Positions 8,181-17,233 of a stretch of DNA of 64,000 nucleotides are shown here, piece after piece (the stretch's first letter is position 1; the number at the start of each line of letters is the position of its first letter). The position numbers and the translations under genes were made by a program. The notes below the pieces were generated by a model. That model was given only the letters and a program-made list of their open reading frames with translations, did not search any database and was not told where the DNA came from. The DNA comes from Blastococcus sp. CT_GayMR16 (lineage in GTDB: Bacteria > Actinomycetota > Actinomycetes > Mycobacteriales > Geodermatophilaceae): assembly GCF_004570875.1 (NCBI RefSeq), contig NZ_SPQK01000001.1, positions 186,001 through 250,000 on the forward strand, written 5' to 3'.

Positions 8181-11100
8181 TCAGCTGGCCCTGTTGATCC
8201 ACTGTCGGCGGAAGAGGATCTCGGCGGTTCTGGGTGGCAGGTCTTCCTCCACCTCGGCGTCGTGGTTGGCCAGAATGCGGGCGATGTAGGCGTCGGCCTC
8301 GGCCCGGTTGTCCTGGGCGTCGCAGGCGGCGACCAGGTCGAGCAGTGGGACGTCCTCGTAGCTGCCGGCTTTCAGCGCCACGTGAGCGGCGGCCTCGGCA
8401 AGCTCGGGCTCGCCGGCGGCGAGGTGGTGCGTCGCGACGATGTGCGCGACGTCGACGATCATGGCGGCGTACTCGTGGTCCAGACGGGAGCTCTCCTCGA
8501 CCAGCCAGCTGTAGCCGCCGGGCGCACCCTGCCGAGACGGGGGCAGGTCGAACGGTCGCCCGGTGACCAGGTCGAGGGCGGCCTGCAGGTCGGCCATCCC
8601 ATCGACACCGCGGGCCAGCCCGCGGACTCGCAGTCGGCGGAACAGCTCTGCGTCGATGAGGACGTCGTCGATGCGGTACCGGCCGACCCCGCCGGCGGTG
8701 ACCCCGGACGGTAGGTGGTCCGAGCCGGTCGCCGGGTTGGTGCCCAGCCAGGCGCGCACGATCGAGATCGACTGCCTCACCTTTGTCTTGCCGACGACAT
8801 CGGGCTCGTTGGGCCAGATCGCGGTGGCGTAGCGCTCGCTGGTCACGCCACCTGGCCGGGTGGCCAGGTAGGCGACGATCTCGGTGTAGAACTGCCGCCG
8901 CGGGTTGCGCTCGGGCAGCGTGCCTTGCGCCCGCACTTCGACTGGGCCCAGCAGGGTCAACTTCGGCCGCGGGCAGGACGGGTCGGCCCAGTCGGCGAGG
9001 TCGGCGTCTAGGGCCGGGTCGGCGACCTCGACCTGGTCGCGAATGTCTTCGTCGGTGGCCGGAGCAAGTGCCTGCAGGTCCTGCTCGGTGGTCGCAGCCC
9101 GGTCCAGGTAGGTCAGCGCGGACAGCGGTAGCACCGAGTTGCTGAGCTTAGCTGCGGCGCATCTCTGGTGGGTCACCGGCACGTCGTCCGCCTCGGCCGG
9201 CGCTGGTGGCTGCCGCCGGCCAGCGCGGGACGGGTCGACGCGGAGGCCCCCGCAGGCGTCGGCGTGCTCGTCCCAGGGCTCGTCGCCGCGAGAGGGTGGG
9301 ATCGGGCGGTCGTCGGTGACGGTAGCCAGCGCGAGCACCCGGGCCAGCTGCGCGGCCTCCCCGGCCGGGATCTGCTGCGCGATCAGCTCGACTCCCAGGA
9401 CTGGGATGTTGAGCGTGCCGGCCTCGTCGACAGTCAGCTGCCAGGAGGCGGCGTCCGCGTGGTCCGGGTCGTCGATGAGCACCAGCGCGGCCGCGCCGCG
9501 TCCGCGCTGCTGCTTCATGGCGGTCATCAGCCGTACCAGCCCGGCGCTGTCCTTGGCGACATCCGGGGCAATGAGCAGCACGTGCGGCGCCCACGCGTCG
9601 CCGGCCACGTCGCGCAACCGGCCGGACAGCACGTCGACGTCGGCGATATGCATGGCCTCGGTGACCGATTCGAACTGGCCGTCGAGCGCCGCGATCGCCT
9701 TCTCGACGTCGTCGGTGTACTTCAGCCGGTCGGGGTTGATCTGGGCCAACTCCTTGCCGAAGCCGACCACGGTCACCTGCAGCATCTCCGACCACGTGTT
9801 GTGCGCCAGCTCGGCAGCCAGGAACCGGGCCAGGTTCAGGCAGCGTTCGGCGTCCCCGGACAGGGACAGGGTCGCAACCCGTTCCAGGTCGAGCAGCCAG
9901 TGCTCGCCCTCGGCCGTGTAGCCCACCGACGCGAGCATGGGGAACGGTGCGAAGAAGTAGGCCCGCTGCTGCTCGTCATAGGCCAGTCGGTCGCCGCGTC
10001 GAATCGACCAGCGGGTGCCGGCCGCGTCCACCGTCCACGGCTCCGGGGCCTCCGTGGCCGGCTCGGTGAGTACCAAGGTCAGGACGTCGTCGGTCATGCA
10101 GGCCGCCACCACGTCGGGCAGGCGAGCAGCGTCGACGCTCGCCAGGGCCTGCACCAGGGCGCGCAGCGCCTGGTCCAGCCAGGTGACGTCGGCACCGCCG
10201 ACGCTGCCAGCCTCCTGCAGTGCTCGTTCGACGTGCAGCAGCTCTGGAGGTGTGCTGCCGATCGAGCGGCCAGGACGTCGCTGCCGGAACTGCCTGCGGC
10301 GGTAACGCAGCAGCGCGGTCAGCGAGACCCCGGCTAGCAGCAGCCCACCGCCGGCGGCGAAGGCGATCATCGGCAGCTCCGATGTGCTACCCGTCGAGGT
10401 CTCGTCAGGCCTCGCGGCCGACGGCTCGACGCTGGTCGGTGCAGCCGTGGGAGACGAGGTCGGGGCGTTGGGGGCCGGGCCGGGAGCGGCTGGAGGCGGC
10501 GCATGGGTGCCTGGCGTGGTCGGGTCTAGTGGAGGGACGGTGCTCGGGGATGGCGGGGTCGGCTCGGTCGTGGGCGGTGCCGGCTCGCCTGCAGGGGGCG
10601 CCGGTGCGCTGGGCGCGGGCGTCGCGGGACTGGCCGGGTCCGGGATGCTCAGCGTCCAGCCCGGTCGGATCAGCGACGGGTCGGTGAAAGTGGCGCCTCC
10701 GGGTTGCTTGCGTCCCCGGTTAAGCTCCCAGGCTTGGTGCCAGTTGTGCCCATTGCCGGTGATCTCCTCTGTGAGGTCCCACAGGGTGTCACCGGGTTCC
10801 ACCGTGACGTCCTCGACGGTCGTCGCGGCGTTGGGGGCTGAGCCCATCGGCGGCAGGCCGACCGCGTCGGGCGGCAGGACCAGCACTGTGCCCGCGAAGA
10901 TCTCGTTGTCCGGACCGACCGTGGTCGGGTTGAGCCTGGCAATCTCTGGATACCGCAGCGGGTCCCCGAGATGCCGCTCGGCCAGTGCCCACAGGGTGTC
11001 CCGGCGCTGCACCTGGTAAGTCGTGGTCGTGGCCGGAGGCGCCTGCTCGTCCGGCATCGAGTGCGCGACCGCTGTCTGCGCTGCGACCAGCGCGCTGGCG

Positions 11101-11543
11101 TACTGCACCGAGGCCGGGACGGCGGTAGATGTGGCCGCGACCGGCAGCGGCGGCGCCGTTGCAGTGGATGCGGGGCCGCCGGCGGCCAGTGGAGCGACGG
11201 TGAAGCCGACGGCGACGGCGGTAACCAGGGCTGCGGCCGGCCGCTGGAAGAGTCCCAGCCCGGGGAGGGCTGGAACCGGCCGTGCACGGGCGAACGCCAC
11301 GATCTCCGCCACTGTCGCGGCGGCGAACAGTGCCCAGCACACCCACACGCCGGCGGCGAGGACGAGCCCGGTGAGCTGCCCGTTGTCGCGGGACGTCAGG
11401 ACGGCGCCGACCTCGTCCAGCGACGGCAGGCTGTCCGGAACCATCTGCAGCACCGCCATCAGCACCGGTACACCGACGACGACGGCGAGCAGCGCCACGA
11501 GGGCGCCCACGGCCTTGAGCAGGCGGGCGGCGTGGCCGGTCAC
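8181..11543 (-). CDS. Membrane LysM protein with C-terminal BTAD regulatory domain
   Basis: The product is 1120 residues. Three hydrophobic segments (about 10-32, 57-83, 102-121) are followed by two LysM domains: YQVQRRDTLWALAERHL at about 176-225, and VEPGDTLWDLTEEITG to WTLSIPDP at about 247-305. A Pro/Thr-rich linker and a further membrane segment (LPMIAFAAGGGLLLAGVSLT) come next, then a long cytoplasmic part. The last 270 residues look like a BTAD (bacterial transcriptional activation) module: PKLTLLGPVEVRAQG, TKVRQSISIVRAWLG, DAELFRRLR, SRLDHEYAAMIVDVAH. The protein could bind peptidoglycan outside and carry a SARP-like module inside. It is the last gene of the tad operon and its GTG start overlaps the TadG-like stop. 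A link between wall state and pilus expression is inference; a structural role is the alternative. Confidence 0.8.
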   Translation of the reverse strand: MTGHAARLLKAVGALVALLAVVVGVPVLMAVLQMVPDSLPSLDEVGAVLTSRDNGQLTGLVLAAGVWVCWALFAAATVAEIVAFARARPVPALPGLGLFQRPAAALVTAVAVGFTVAPLAAGGPASTATAPPLPVAATSTAVPASVQYASALVAAQTAVAHSMPDEQAPPATTTTYQVQRRDTLWALAERHLGDPLRYPEIARLNPTTVGPDNEIFAGTVLVLPPDAVGLPPMGSAPNAATTVEDVTVEPGDTLWDLTEEITGNGHNWHQAWELNRGRKQPGGATFTDPSLIRPGWTLSIPDPASPATPAPSAPAPPAGEPAPPTTEPTPPSPSTVPPLDPTTPGTHAPPPAAPGPAPNAPTSSPTAAPTSVEPSAARPDETSTGSTSELPMIAFAAGGGLLLAGVSLTALLRYRRRQFRQRRPGRSIGSTPPELLHVERALQEAGSVGGADVTWLDQALRALVQALASVDAARLPDVVAACMTDDVLTLVLTEPATEAPEPWTVDAAGTRWSIRRGDRLAYDEQQRAYFFAPFPMLASVGYTAEGEHWLLDLERVATLSLSGDAERCLNLARFLAAELAHNTWSEMLQVTVVGFGKELAQINPDRLKYTDDVEKAIAALDGQFESVTEAMHIADVDVLSGRLRDVAGDAWAPHVLLIAPDVAKDSAGLVRLMTAMKQQRGRGAAALVLIDDPDHADAASWQLTVDEAGTLNIPVLGVELIAQQIPAGEAAQLARVLALATVTDDRPIPPSRGDEPWDEHADACGGLRVDPSRAGRRQPPAPAEADDVPVTHQRCAAAKLSNSVLPLSALTYLDRAATTEQDLQALAPATDEDIRDQVEVADPALDADLADWADPSCPRPKLTLLGPVEVRAQGTLPERNPRRQFYTEIVAYLATRPGGVTSERYATAIWPNEPDVVGKTKVRQSISIVRAWLGTNPATGSDHLPSGVTAGGVGRYRIDDVLIDAELFRRLRVRGLARGVDGMADLQAALDLVTGRPFDLPPSRQGAPGGYSWLVEESSRLDHEYAAMIVDVAHIVATHHLAAGEPELAEAAAHVALKAGSYEDVPLLDLVAACDAQDNRAEADAYIARILANHDAEVEEDLPPRTAEILFRRQWINRAS

Positions 11544-11968
11544 GACAGGCCCTCACCGGAGGTGACCCCGACCAGCAGCTGGGCGGTGTGCACGCGGGTC
11601 TGGCTGACCGCGATCCCGAGCACCGGAGTTGAGGTGGTAACGGTCACACTGACCTCCACCACGCCGGGGCCGAGGACGCTCACCGTTCCGACCGCACCGG
11701 CCTGCTCCAGGTAGCCGCGGGCCGCGGTCACGGCCAGCTCGGCGTCCGCGCTCCCGCCGGTGGGGACCGGACCGACCGCGATGCTGGCCGCCCGGGCCGC
11801 CTCGGCGGAGTACGTGTCGGCGCGGTTAGCCGCCTGGATCGCCGTAGCGGCGTCCACGACGCCGGTCACCAGGACGCCGGCGATGAGGACGATGAAGCAG
11901 AAGAGGACGGCCACCGACCCGCGCTCGTCCTCGCGGAGCCCGAAGCGGGTGCGCACCGGGTGGGTCAC
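11540..11968 (-). CDS. TadG-like pilus assembly protein
   Basis: A 142-residue protein with an N-terminal processing-like motif DERG/SVAVLFC followed by a hydrophobic helix (about 18-40) and a small extracytoplasmic domain. TadE/TadG-type minor pilins have a similar layout. Unlike the two TadE proteins encoded just upstream, position +5 after the glycine is Leu, not Glu, so cleavage by the prepilin peptidase is doubtful. GTG start; GTGA overlap with the preceding TadE gene. Confidence 0.75.
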   Translation of the reverse strand: MTHPVRTRFGLREDERGSVAVLFCFIVLIAGVLVTGVVDAATAIQAANRADTYSAEAARAASIAVGPVPTGGSADAELAVTAARGYLEQAGAVGTVSVLGPGVVEVSVTVTTSTPVLGIAVSQTRVHTAQLLVGVTSGEGLS

Positions 11969-12426
11969 GACAGGTCCCGGGCCGGGTCGAGGGGGCTGGT
12001 GGCGGTGTCGCGCAGGGTTCGCGAGCCGGGCAGCCCGGTCACGCCGATGTCGGACAGGTCGACCGTGCAGGCCACGGCCACGGTGACCGACGCCGGAACG
12101 CCCGGTGCGCTGTCGAACCCGGACGTGTCGACGCTCACCTGGACGTCGGCGCAATGCAGGTTCCGGTCGGCCAGCGCCTCGGTGGCACTGGCGGTGGCCG
12201 CCTGCTGGGCGGCGGCCGCTGAGCGGGCGAGAGAGGCGTCCCGAGCGGCGATGCCGGCGACGCCGCTGACGCGGTCGCCGGCCAGCGCGATCCGAGCTCC
12301 GATCACCAACATCGCCAGGACCAGAATTCCGACCGGCAGCAGAATGGCCAGCTCGACCGACTCGGAGCCGCGGTCGTCTCTCCACTGCTGGCCAGCCCGA
12401 GCGGCGGCGCGCTTCGTGCGGCTCAT
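11965..12426 (-). CDS. TadE-like minor pilin 1
   Basis: A 153-residue protein with a short basic leader, the class III prepilin motif DDRG/SESVELAILLPVGIL (Glu at +5) and one membrane helix, then an extracytoplasmic domain with two cysteines that may form a disulfide. Part of the Tad/Flp pilus. The ATG overlaps the stop of the upstream TadE gene by four bases, and its stop overlaps the TadG-like start. Confidence 0.83.
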   Translation of the reverse strand: MSRTKRAAARAGQQWRDDRGSESVELAILLPVGILVLAMLVIGARIALAGDRVSGVAGIAARDASLARSAAAAQQAATASATEALADRNLHCADVQVSVDTSGFDSAPGVPASVTVAVACTVDLSDIGVTGLPGSRTLRDTATSPLDPARDLS

Positions 12427-12890
12427 GGCGAGTCCGGCGTGGTGAAGCGCTCTTTGCCGCGCGTCACCGTGACGTCGACGGTCGGGGCGAAGCCGGGTAG
12501 CGGGATCACGTTGGGCACCTCGGCCGTGACGTGGACCGTGACCGTGGTGGCCGCGTCCTGCTCAGCCACCGAGTAGCGAGTGATCGCGCCGGTGCCGAGT
12601 CGGGCAAGGTACTGGTCGGCCGCTTCCTGTCCCGCTCCCCCGGCCGCGCCGCTGACGCTGGCTGCCCGTGCTCCTGCGTGCGCCGCGGCGTCGGCGGCTT
12701 CGCGGGCGAAGTACCAGAGGGCGAGCTGGGGGCCGGCGAACAGCAGGATGACGATGATCGGAAACAGGATCGCGAACTCGACGCTCGATGAGCCCCGGTC
12801 GCTCTCGCCACGGCGGCTCGGCATGCCCGGGCGCGCGGCCGGACCGCACGGCGGCACCGCCGTGCGTCTCCGAACACGGGCTCCTGGCAT
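12423..12890 (-). CDS. TadE-like minor pilin 2
   Basis: A 155-residue protein with the prepilin motif SDRG/SSSVEFAILFPIIVI (Glu at +5) and one membrane helix, followed by a domain ending VDVTVTRGKERFTTPDSP. The ATG at 12890 has a GAGGAA element rather far upstream; an ATG at 12824 would give a shorter leader of usual TadE length but has no ribosome site. It lies 17 bases after the pilin gene. Confidence 0.8.
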   Translation of the reverse strand: MPGARVRRRTAVPPCGPAARPGMPSRRGESDRGSSSVEFAILFPIIVILLFAGPQLALWYFAREAADAAAHAGARAASVSGAAGGAGQEAADQYLARLGTGAITRYSVAEQDAATTVTVHVTAEVPNVIPLPGFAPTVDVTVTRGKERFTTPDSP

Positions 12891-12907
12891 GGTGCGGCTG
12901 GCTTCCT

Positions 12908-13144
12908 CTACTGGAACAACGACGTCTTGCTGGCCACGAAGGCCACCGCGGCGACGGTGACCGCGCCACCGAGAGTGATGGCGAGGATGACCATGAAGGC
13001 CTTCTCGGAGGAATCCGAGCCGCGGTCGTCGCCGACCTTCTCGGCGCGCAACCACGCGAGAGCGGACAGAACCGCGGCGTACAGCGCCGCCCGGGTGGCC
13101 GTGACCGCCCGGGGGCCTCGGCGACGGATCGTCGATCGGAACAC
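12908..13144 (-). CDS. Small Flp-type pilin candidate
   Basis: A 78-residue protein with GTG start and an excellent AGGAGGT ribosome site. The leader ends GDDRG/SDSSEKAF, placing Glu at +5 as required by TadV/CpaA-type peptidases. A hydrophobic helix MVILAITLGGAVTVAAVAFV forms the pilin core and only eight residues follow it. Size, motif and position between tadC and the tadE genes mark it as the major Flp pilin. The leader is long (about 42 residues) for an Flp pilin. Confidence 0.75.
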   Translation of the reverse strand: MFRSTIRRRGPRAVTATRAALYAAVLSALAWLRAEKVGDDRGSDSSEKAFMVILAITLGGAVTVAAVAFVASKTSLFQ

Positions 13145-13170
13145 GGAGTACCTCCTGGTTGGGAATGTGC

Positions 13171-14079
13171 TCAGGCGCTGACGGCGAACATGCGGATCAG
13201 GAACGGGACGAGGACGAACAGCGTCAGTCCGGTGACCAGCAGCGCCAGCGGGCGCGACATGCGCTCGCTGACCTCGTTGGCCCGGCTGCGGGCGTCGGAC
13301 AGCTCGGCGTGCCGGAGCGTGCGGGCGCTCGCCAGCAGGGTGTTGTAGACCGACGCCCCGTCGGCGGCCACCGCCGCGATGTCGGCGAGGTTGCGCAGCT
13401 CCGGAACCGCGAGTTCGTCGCCGAGGTCGCGCAGGTCGCTCCATGGCTTGCGACCGGACAGCGCCGCCCGCCGAATCGCGCGGCGCATGCGGACGAACGG
13501 CGCGCTACCGGAGATCTCCGCAGCTTCCTCGAGGGCCTGCTCCACCGAGCCGCGTGCCCGGCGCTCGCCGGCTACCAGGGTGAGGAAGGACTCCAGGTTG
13601 CTGCGGAACTCTGTCCGCGCCTTCCCCGCCGCCTCCCGGGCCTCGGCCGACGGGAGGAGCCAGCCGACACTTGCGAGCGCCAGTCCGACGGCGGTGGGCA
13701 CCACGAACGGCACCGGGACGTCGAGCAACACGCACAGCAGGCCGAGCACCGCAGGGGTGAGCAATCCGGCGAGGGCCAGGGCCACCTTGCGGGCGGCGAG
13801 CTCCCTGCGCGTCTGGCCGAGGATCGCCAGATCGGCGTCGGAGACCCCCAGACGTCCCTCGACCGGACGGACCACAGCGGGCGGCAGCCAGGTCCTCCGG
13901 TCCCCCGCCGAGCTCGGCGGCGTTCCTGGCGGCGGAAGGGTTCCGGCCGTGGGGCCGGCCGAGAGCTGCTCGAGCGCCGCGGCCAGCGACGGCGGCGCGG
14001 GACGCACCGCGCGGACGGCGAGGACGAGACCGAGTCCCACGACCATGCCAGCGAGAGTGGCCATCTGCAGTCCGGTCAC
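13171..14079 (-). CDS. tadC: TadC-type pilus assembly membrane protein (T2SF domain)
   Basis: A 302-residue protein with a type II secretion F domain. Membrane helices lie near 5-22, 115-160 (LALAGLLTPAVLGLLCVLL) and the C-terminus (ALLVTGLTLFVLVPFLIRMF). The cytoplasmic core contains RTEFRSNLESFLTLVAGERR, GSVEQALEEAAE and LRDLGDELAVPELRNLADI. TadB and TadC form the inner-membrane platform for the TadA motor. GTG start in a GTGA overlap with tadB. Confidence 0.85.
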   Translation of the reverse strand: MTGLQMATLAGMVVGLGLVLAVRAVRPAPPSLAAALEQLSAGPTAGTLPPPGTPPSSAGDRRTWLPPAVVRPVEGRLGVSDADLAILGQTRRELAARKVALALAGLLTPAVLGLLCVLLDVPVPFVVPTAVGLALASVGWLLPSAEAREAAGKARTEFRSNLESFLTLVAGERRARGSVEQALEEAAEISGSAPFVRMRRAIRRAALSGRKPWSDLRDLGDELAVPELRNLADIAAVAADGASVYNTLLASARTLRHAELSDARSRANEVSERMSRPLALLVTGLTLFVLVPFLIRMFAVSA

Positions 14080-14942
14080 CGGTCCACCGTGGCCAGGCCG
14101 GGGTCTGTCAGCACACGCGGCGGCCGTGGCGGGTCGGACAGGCGCCGCATCCACCGCAGCGCCGTCCCGAAGATCGCGACGTCCACGAGTAACGCGACCT
14201 GCCCGAGCGGTGTCGAGTAGCCGGACAGGAAGGTCCGGGCGAACAGGGTCATCCCGACGACCAGGACCAGGGTGACGACGACAATGGTGCGCATGTTCGC
14301 CCGCGGCTTGGCGCGCTCGGCCTCGATCTCACGGACCATCCGCGAGCGGTCGTCGAGGTCCGCGGCCAGGGCGGTGAGCACCTCGGCCAGGCCTGGTCCG
14401 CCGTTGCGCTCCCGCAGGATGAGCACCATGGCGATCTTGTCGGCGGCGGGGTCGTCGACCTCCCGGGCGAACTGCCGCAGCGCCGGCTCCACCCCCTGCG
14501 GCCCCATCCGGGTCACCAGGTTGGTGACCGCCGGAGTGATCGGCTCCGGCGCCGAGGTCAGCGAGCGGCGCAGCGCGTCCCGGGTCGACCCGGCGGCGCC
14601 GGAGCTGATCAGGTCGGCCAGCCGCCGGGTCCAGTCAGCCAGCGCCTCGGAGGTCGCGATCAGCTGCCTGGACGCCTTGCCGCCGCCGAGCACCTTGGGG
14701 ACGAACACGACGCCGCCGGCCGCGGCCAGCGCGGCGACCGGCCAGCCGGTGATCAGTAGCACCAGTACCGCGGTGCCCAGCGCGCCGAGGTAGAGGGGCG
14801 AGAAGAGCTGCCGGTGACGGCGGCGCGCTGACCGCGGGCCTCCGGGCCACAGGGCGACCCCTCGGGCGGCTGCGACGGCGGCGACGAGACCGGCTGAGAT
14901 CACCAACCCGGCCAGCGTGAGCAGGAGCAGCCCAGCGGTCAC
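14076..14942 (-). CDS. tadB: TadB-type pilus assembly membrane protein (T2SF domain)
   Basis: A 288-residue protein. It has an N-terminal hydrophobic helix and a paired helix (ALGTAVLVLLITGWPVAALA) before a T2SF domain with ALADWTRRLADLISSGAAG, DPAADKIAMVLILRERNGG and LAEVLTALAADLDDRSRM. C-terminal helices follow (IVVVTLVLVVGMTLFARTF and PLGQVALLVDVAIFGTA). GTG start overlapping the tadA stop (GTGA). Membrane platform partner of TadC. Confidence 0.85.
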   Translation of the reverse strand: MTAGLLLLTLAGLVISAGLVAAVAAARGVALWPGGPRSARRRHRQLFSPLYLGALGTAVLVLLITGWPVAALAAAGGVVFVPKVLGGGKASRQLIATSEALADWTRRLADLISSGAAGSTRDALRRSLTSAPEPITPAVTNLVTRMGPQGVEPALRQFAREVDDPAADKIAMVLILRERNGGPGLAEVLTALAADLDDRSRMVREIEAERAKPRANMRTIVVVTLVLVVGMTLFARTFLSGYSTPLGQVALLVDVAIFGTALRWMRRLSDPPRPPRVLTDPGLATVDR

Positions 14943-16468
14943 GACGCTCGCTCCTGACGGCGAAGGCCGGTGGGCCAGTCCGAGGCGTCCGGGTGCAGCC
15001 AGTTGAGGTCGAAGCCGATGGCGGTCAGCCGTGCGGCGAGCGAGTCGCTGAGCATCCCCGCCCCGGTCGCCTGAGCGCGGCCGTCCTCGGGGCGAGGCGC
15101 GAAGATGGGCTTGAGGTCGGGCCGCCCGGAGTCGCCGACCGCGCCGAGTTCGTAGATGCCCGACACGAACCGGGAGTAGCCCCGGTCGCGGTGCACGTGG
15201 ACGACCAGACCGAGAGCAGCCAGCGACCGCAGGACCAGCTCCGGTGACGGGGGCGGGTGCGCCTTGAGCGCGTTGATCAGGACCTTGTCGAAGACGCCGT
15301 CGGCCGACGGTGAGTGGATCGTGCACATCACCGACGCGATGCCGCTGGTCGCGGCCTCCAGCAGGGAGGTGACGTAGGCGCCGCGCACCTCGCCGACCAG
15401 CACCCAGGTCGGGGAGGCCCGCAGCGCCAGGTGCAGGGCGTCTCCCATGTCGAATCCGCCTCGACCCTCGGCGTTGGGCAGCCGGGACTCGAAGGGCCGG
15501 CAGACGGCGTGCCGCTTTACCAGTCGCTGCTGGTCGGGATCCCACCGCGGCAGGTGCAGACCGAGTTCCCGCTCGTCCTCGACGGTGATGACGACGTTGT
15601 TCCACGGGATGGCGTTGCCCAGCGCACGCAGCAGCGTGGTCTTGCCGACGCCCGGCGCTCCGGTCACCAGCGGCGATACGCCGGCCTCGATAGCCGCGTG
15701 CAGAAACGCCCGCACGGGCGAGTCGACCATGTTCAGCCGGTGCAGGTCGTTCAGGCTCGGGTCGGAGAACCGGTGGACGCGGATGACCCCGGCCGGGCGG
15801 GGCAGCACGTCCATCGCGGCCTGCAGGCGGGCTCCGAGCTCGGTGACGCCCTTCAGCCGCACGTTGAGGATCGGGCTGGCCGAGGAGAACTCGCGGCTGG
15901 TCTGCCCGCCGTCCGAGCGTGACCCGATCGACCGAAGCAGCTGCTCAAGTTCCTCGTCGCTGGAGGCGATCGGCGGGCCGGCCACCAGCTGGCCGTCCAC
16001 CGTGCGCAGCATGGTCGGGTCACAGCCCTCGAAGTGGATGTCCTCGACGTCGTCACGAGCCAACAGCGGAGCCAACCGCCCCAGCCCGTCGAGCTCCGCC
16101 AGCACGGCGGAGAAGATCGTCTCTTCGGTGGTCACCGTCGGGGCAGCGCGGCCGCGGTTGGCCTCGTGCAGCAGCCACTGGTCGTACTCGTCGCGGATGA
16201 GCTTCTTGGTCAGTTCCCGTCGCGGTCCGGCTGCGTAATTCTTGTCCTCCGCCGTCAGCCGGGTCGACACCCGGTCGCGCAGCTCCCCGACGACGCGGTA
16301 TTCGGCCTCGGTGAGCTCCGCGGCCTCGGACGGCGGGGCGTCGGCCGACTGCGCCTCCACCGCTGACTCGGCGCTCGGCAAGGGCAGCCGCTGTGGGCGC
16401 GTCCGGGCCTGCGGAAGCCCCAGGTCCGAGGAGGGAACCCACGGCTGGGGGGCGTCGTGGGGGCTCAT
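14939..16468 (-). CDS. tadA: TadA/CpaF secretion ATPase
   Basis: A 509-residue hexameric motor ATPase for pilus extension. The Walker A motif is PLVTGAPGVGKTTLLRALG, followed by an acidic box VVITVEDERELGL, a Walker B-like WVLVGEVRGAYVTSLLEAA and the histidine box CTIHSPSADGVFDKVL. The N-terminal about 70 residues are low-complexity, and an N1/N2 domain (about 75-260) precedes the motor core. The C-terminal tail after about 440 is specific to this lineage. Overlaps the next upstream gene by ATGA. Confidence 0.92.
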   Translation of the reverse strand: MSPHDAPQPWVPSSDLGLPQARTRPQRLPLPSAESAVEAQSADAPPSEAAELTEAEYRVVGELRDRVSTRLTAEDKNYAAGPRRELTKKLIRDEYDQWLLHEANRGRAAPTVTTEETIFSAVLAELDGLGRLAPLLARDDVEDIHFEGCDPTMLRTVDGQLVAGPPIASSDEELEQLLRSIGSRSDGGQTSREFSSASPILNVRLKGVTELGARLQAAMDVLPRPAGVIRVHRFSDPSLNDLHRLNMVDSPVRAFLHAAIEAGVSPLVTGAPGVGKTTLLRALGNAIPWNNVVITVEDERELGLHLPRWDPDQQRLVKRHAVCRPFESRLPNAEGRGGFDMGDALHLALRASPTWVLVGEVRGAYVTSLLEAATSGIASVMCTIHSPSADGVFDKVLINALKAHPPPSPELVLRSLAALGLVVHVHRDRGYSRFVSGIYELGAVGDSGRPDLKPIFAPRPEDGRAQATGAGMLSDSLAARLTAIGFDLNWLHPDASDWPTGLRRQERAS

Positions 16469-17229
16469 CCGGCGACCGCCTCGGCGGTGTCCGCCAGTTC
16501 GGCGGCCAGGCCCGACGCTGCCCGCATGAGCGCCGACCGCCGCAGCGTCTTCATGCTCGACATCGCGCCGTCGGAGAGAACCGCCGCTGCGGTCCGGTCG
16601 TAGGGCAGGGAGCCGGCGAGCGGCAGCTGCAGCGCCTTGGCCACCTCGCCCGCCGGGTACGGCCCGTTCCCGATCACCAGCGCGGCCACCCTCGCCAGGT
16701 CACCGAGCTCCTGACGCACCCGCTGCACGGCGTCCTGCGCCGCGTGCACCGACCGCACGCTGGGCCGCACCGGGAGGAGCACCTGGTCGGCGGCTCGCAG
16801 CACCGGCCAGCAGCCGCGATCGGTGACCAGGCGCCCGGCGTCCACCAAGGCGTCCCGGCCGATCGCGGACATCGACTCTTGCAGCGCGAGTGCGAGCCGC
16901 TGCCAGGTCTCGGAGGTGAACGACGTGCCCTGGGTGGCCGTCGCGAAGCCGGGGATCAGCGCCAGCGGCGGGTGCTCCGGCACCTGGACGGCGTGCTCGG
17001 CGAGCAGGGCGGCGGCCGCCGTCGCCGGCAACCCCCCACGTGCTGCTGTCGACCAGGACAGCAGACCGCGGTCGCCGCCGACCCGTCCGGCCAGCAGTCC
17101 CGGCGCCATGTCCCCGCCGGCCTGATCACAGTCGGCGAGCAATAGCGGTCGTGGCCAGCACAAGGCGAGCGCCCACGTGGACGTGGTCACGCCGGGAGCT
17201 GCCTTGCCTGAGGCCACGACGGTGAGCAC
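16465..17229 (-). CDS. TadZ/CpaE-like P-loop localisation protein
   Basis: A 254-residue MinD/ParA-superfamily protein. The deviant Walker A is VVASGKAAPGVTTSTWALAL, followed by the switch-like LLLADCDQAGGD. TadZ/CpaE proteins position the pilus machine at the pole. The N-terminal receiver-like domain common in longer TadZ/CpaE proteins is absent. GTG start. It lies between the cpaB-like gene and tadA. Confidence 0.75.
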   Translation of the reverse strand: MLTVVASGKAAPGVTTSTWALALCWPRPLLLADCDQAGGDMAPGLLAGRVGGDRGLLSWSTAARGGLPATAAAALLAEHAVQVPEHPPLALIPGFATATQGTSFTSETWQRLALALQESMSAIGRDALVDAGRLVTDRGCWPVLRAADQVLLPVRPSVRSVHAAQDAVQRVRQELGDLARVAALVIGNGPYPAGEVAKALQLPLAGSLPYDRTAAAVLSDGAMSSMKTLRRSALMRAASGLAAELADTAEAVAG

Positions 17230-17233
17230 CCGG

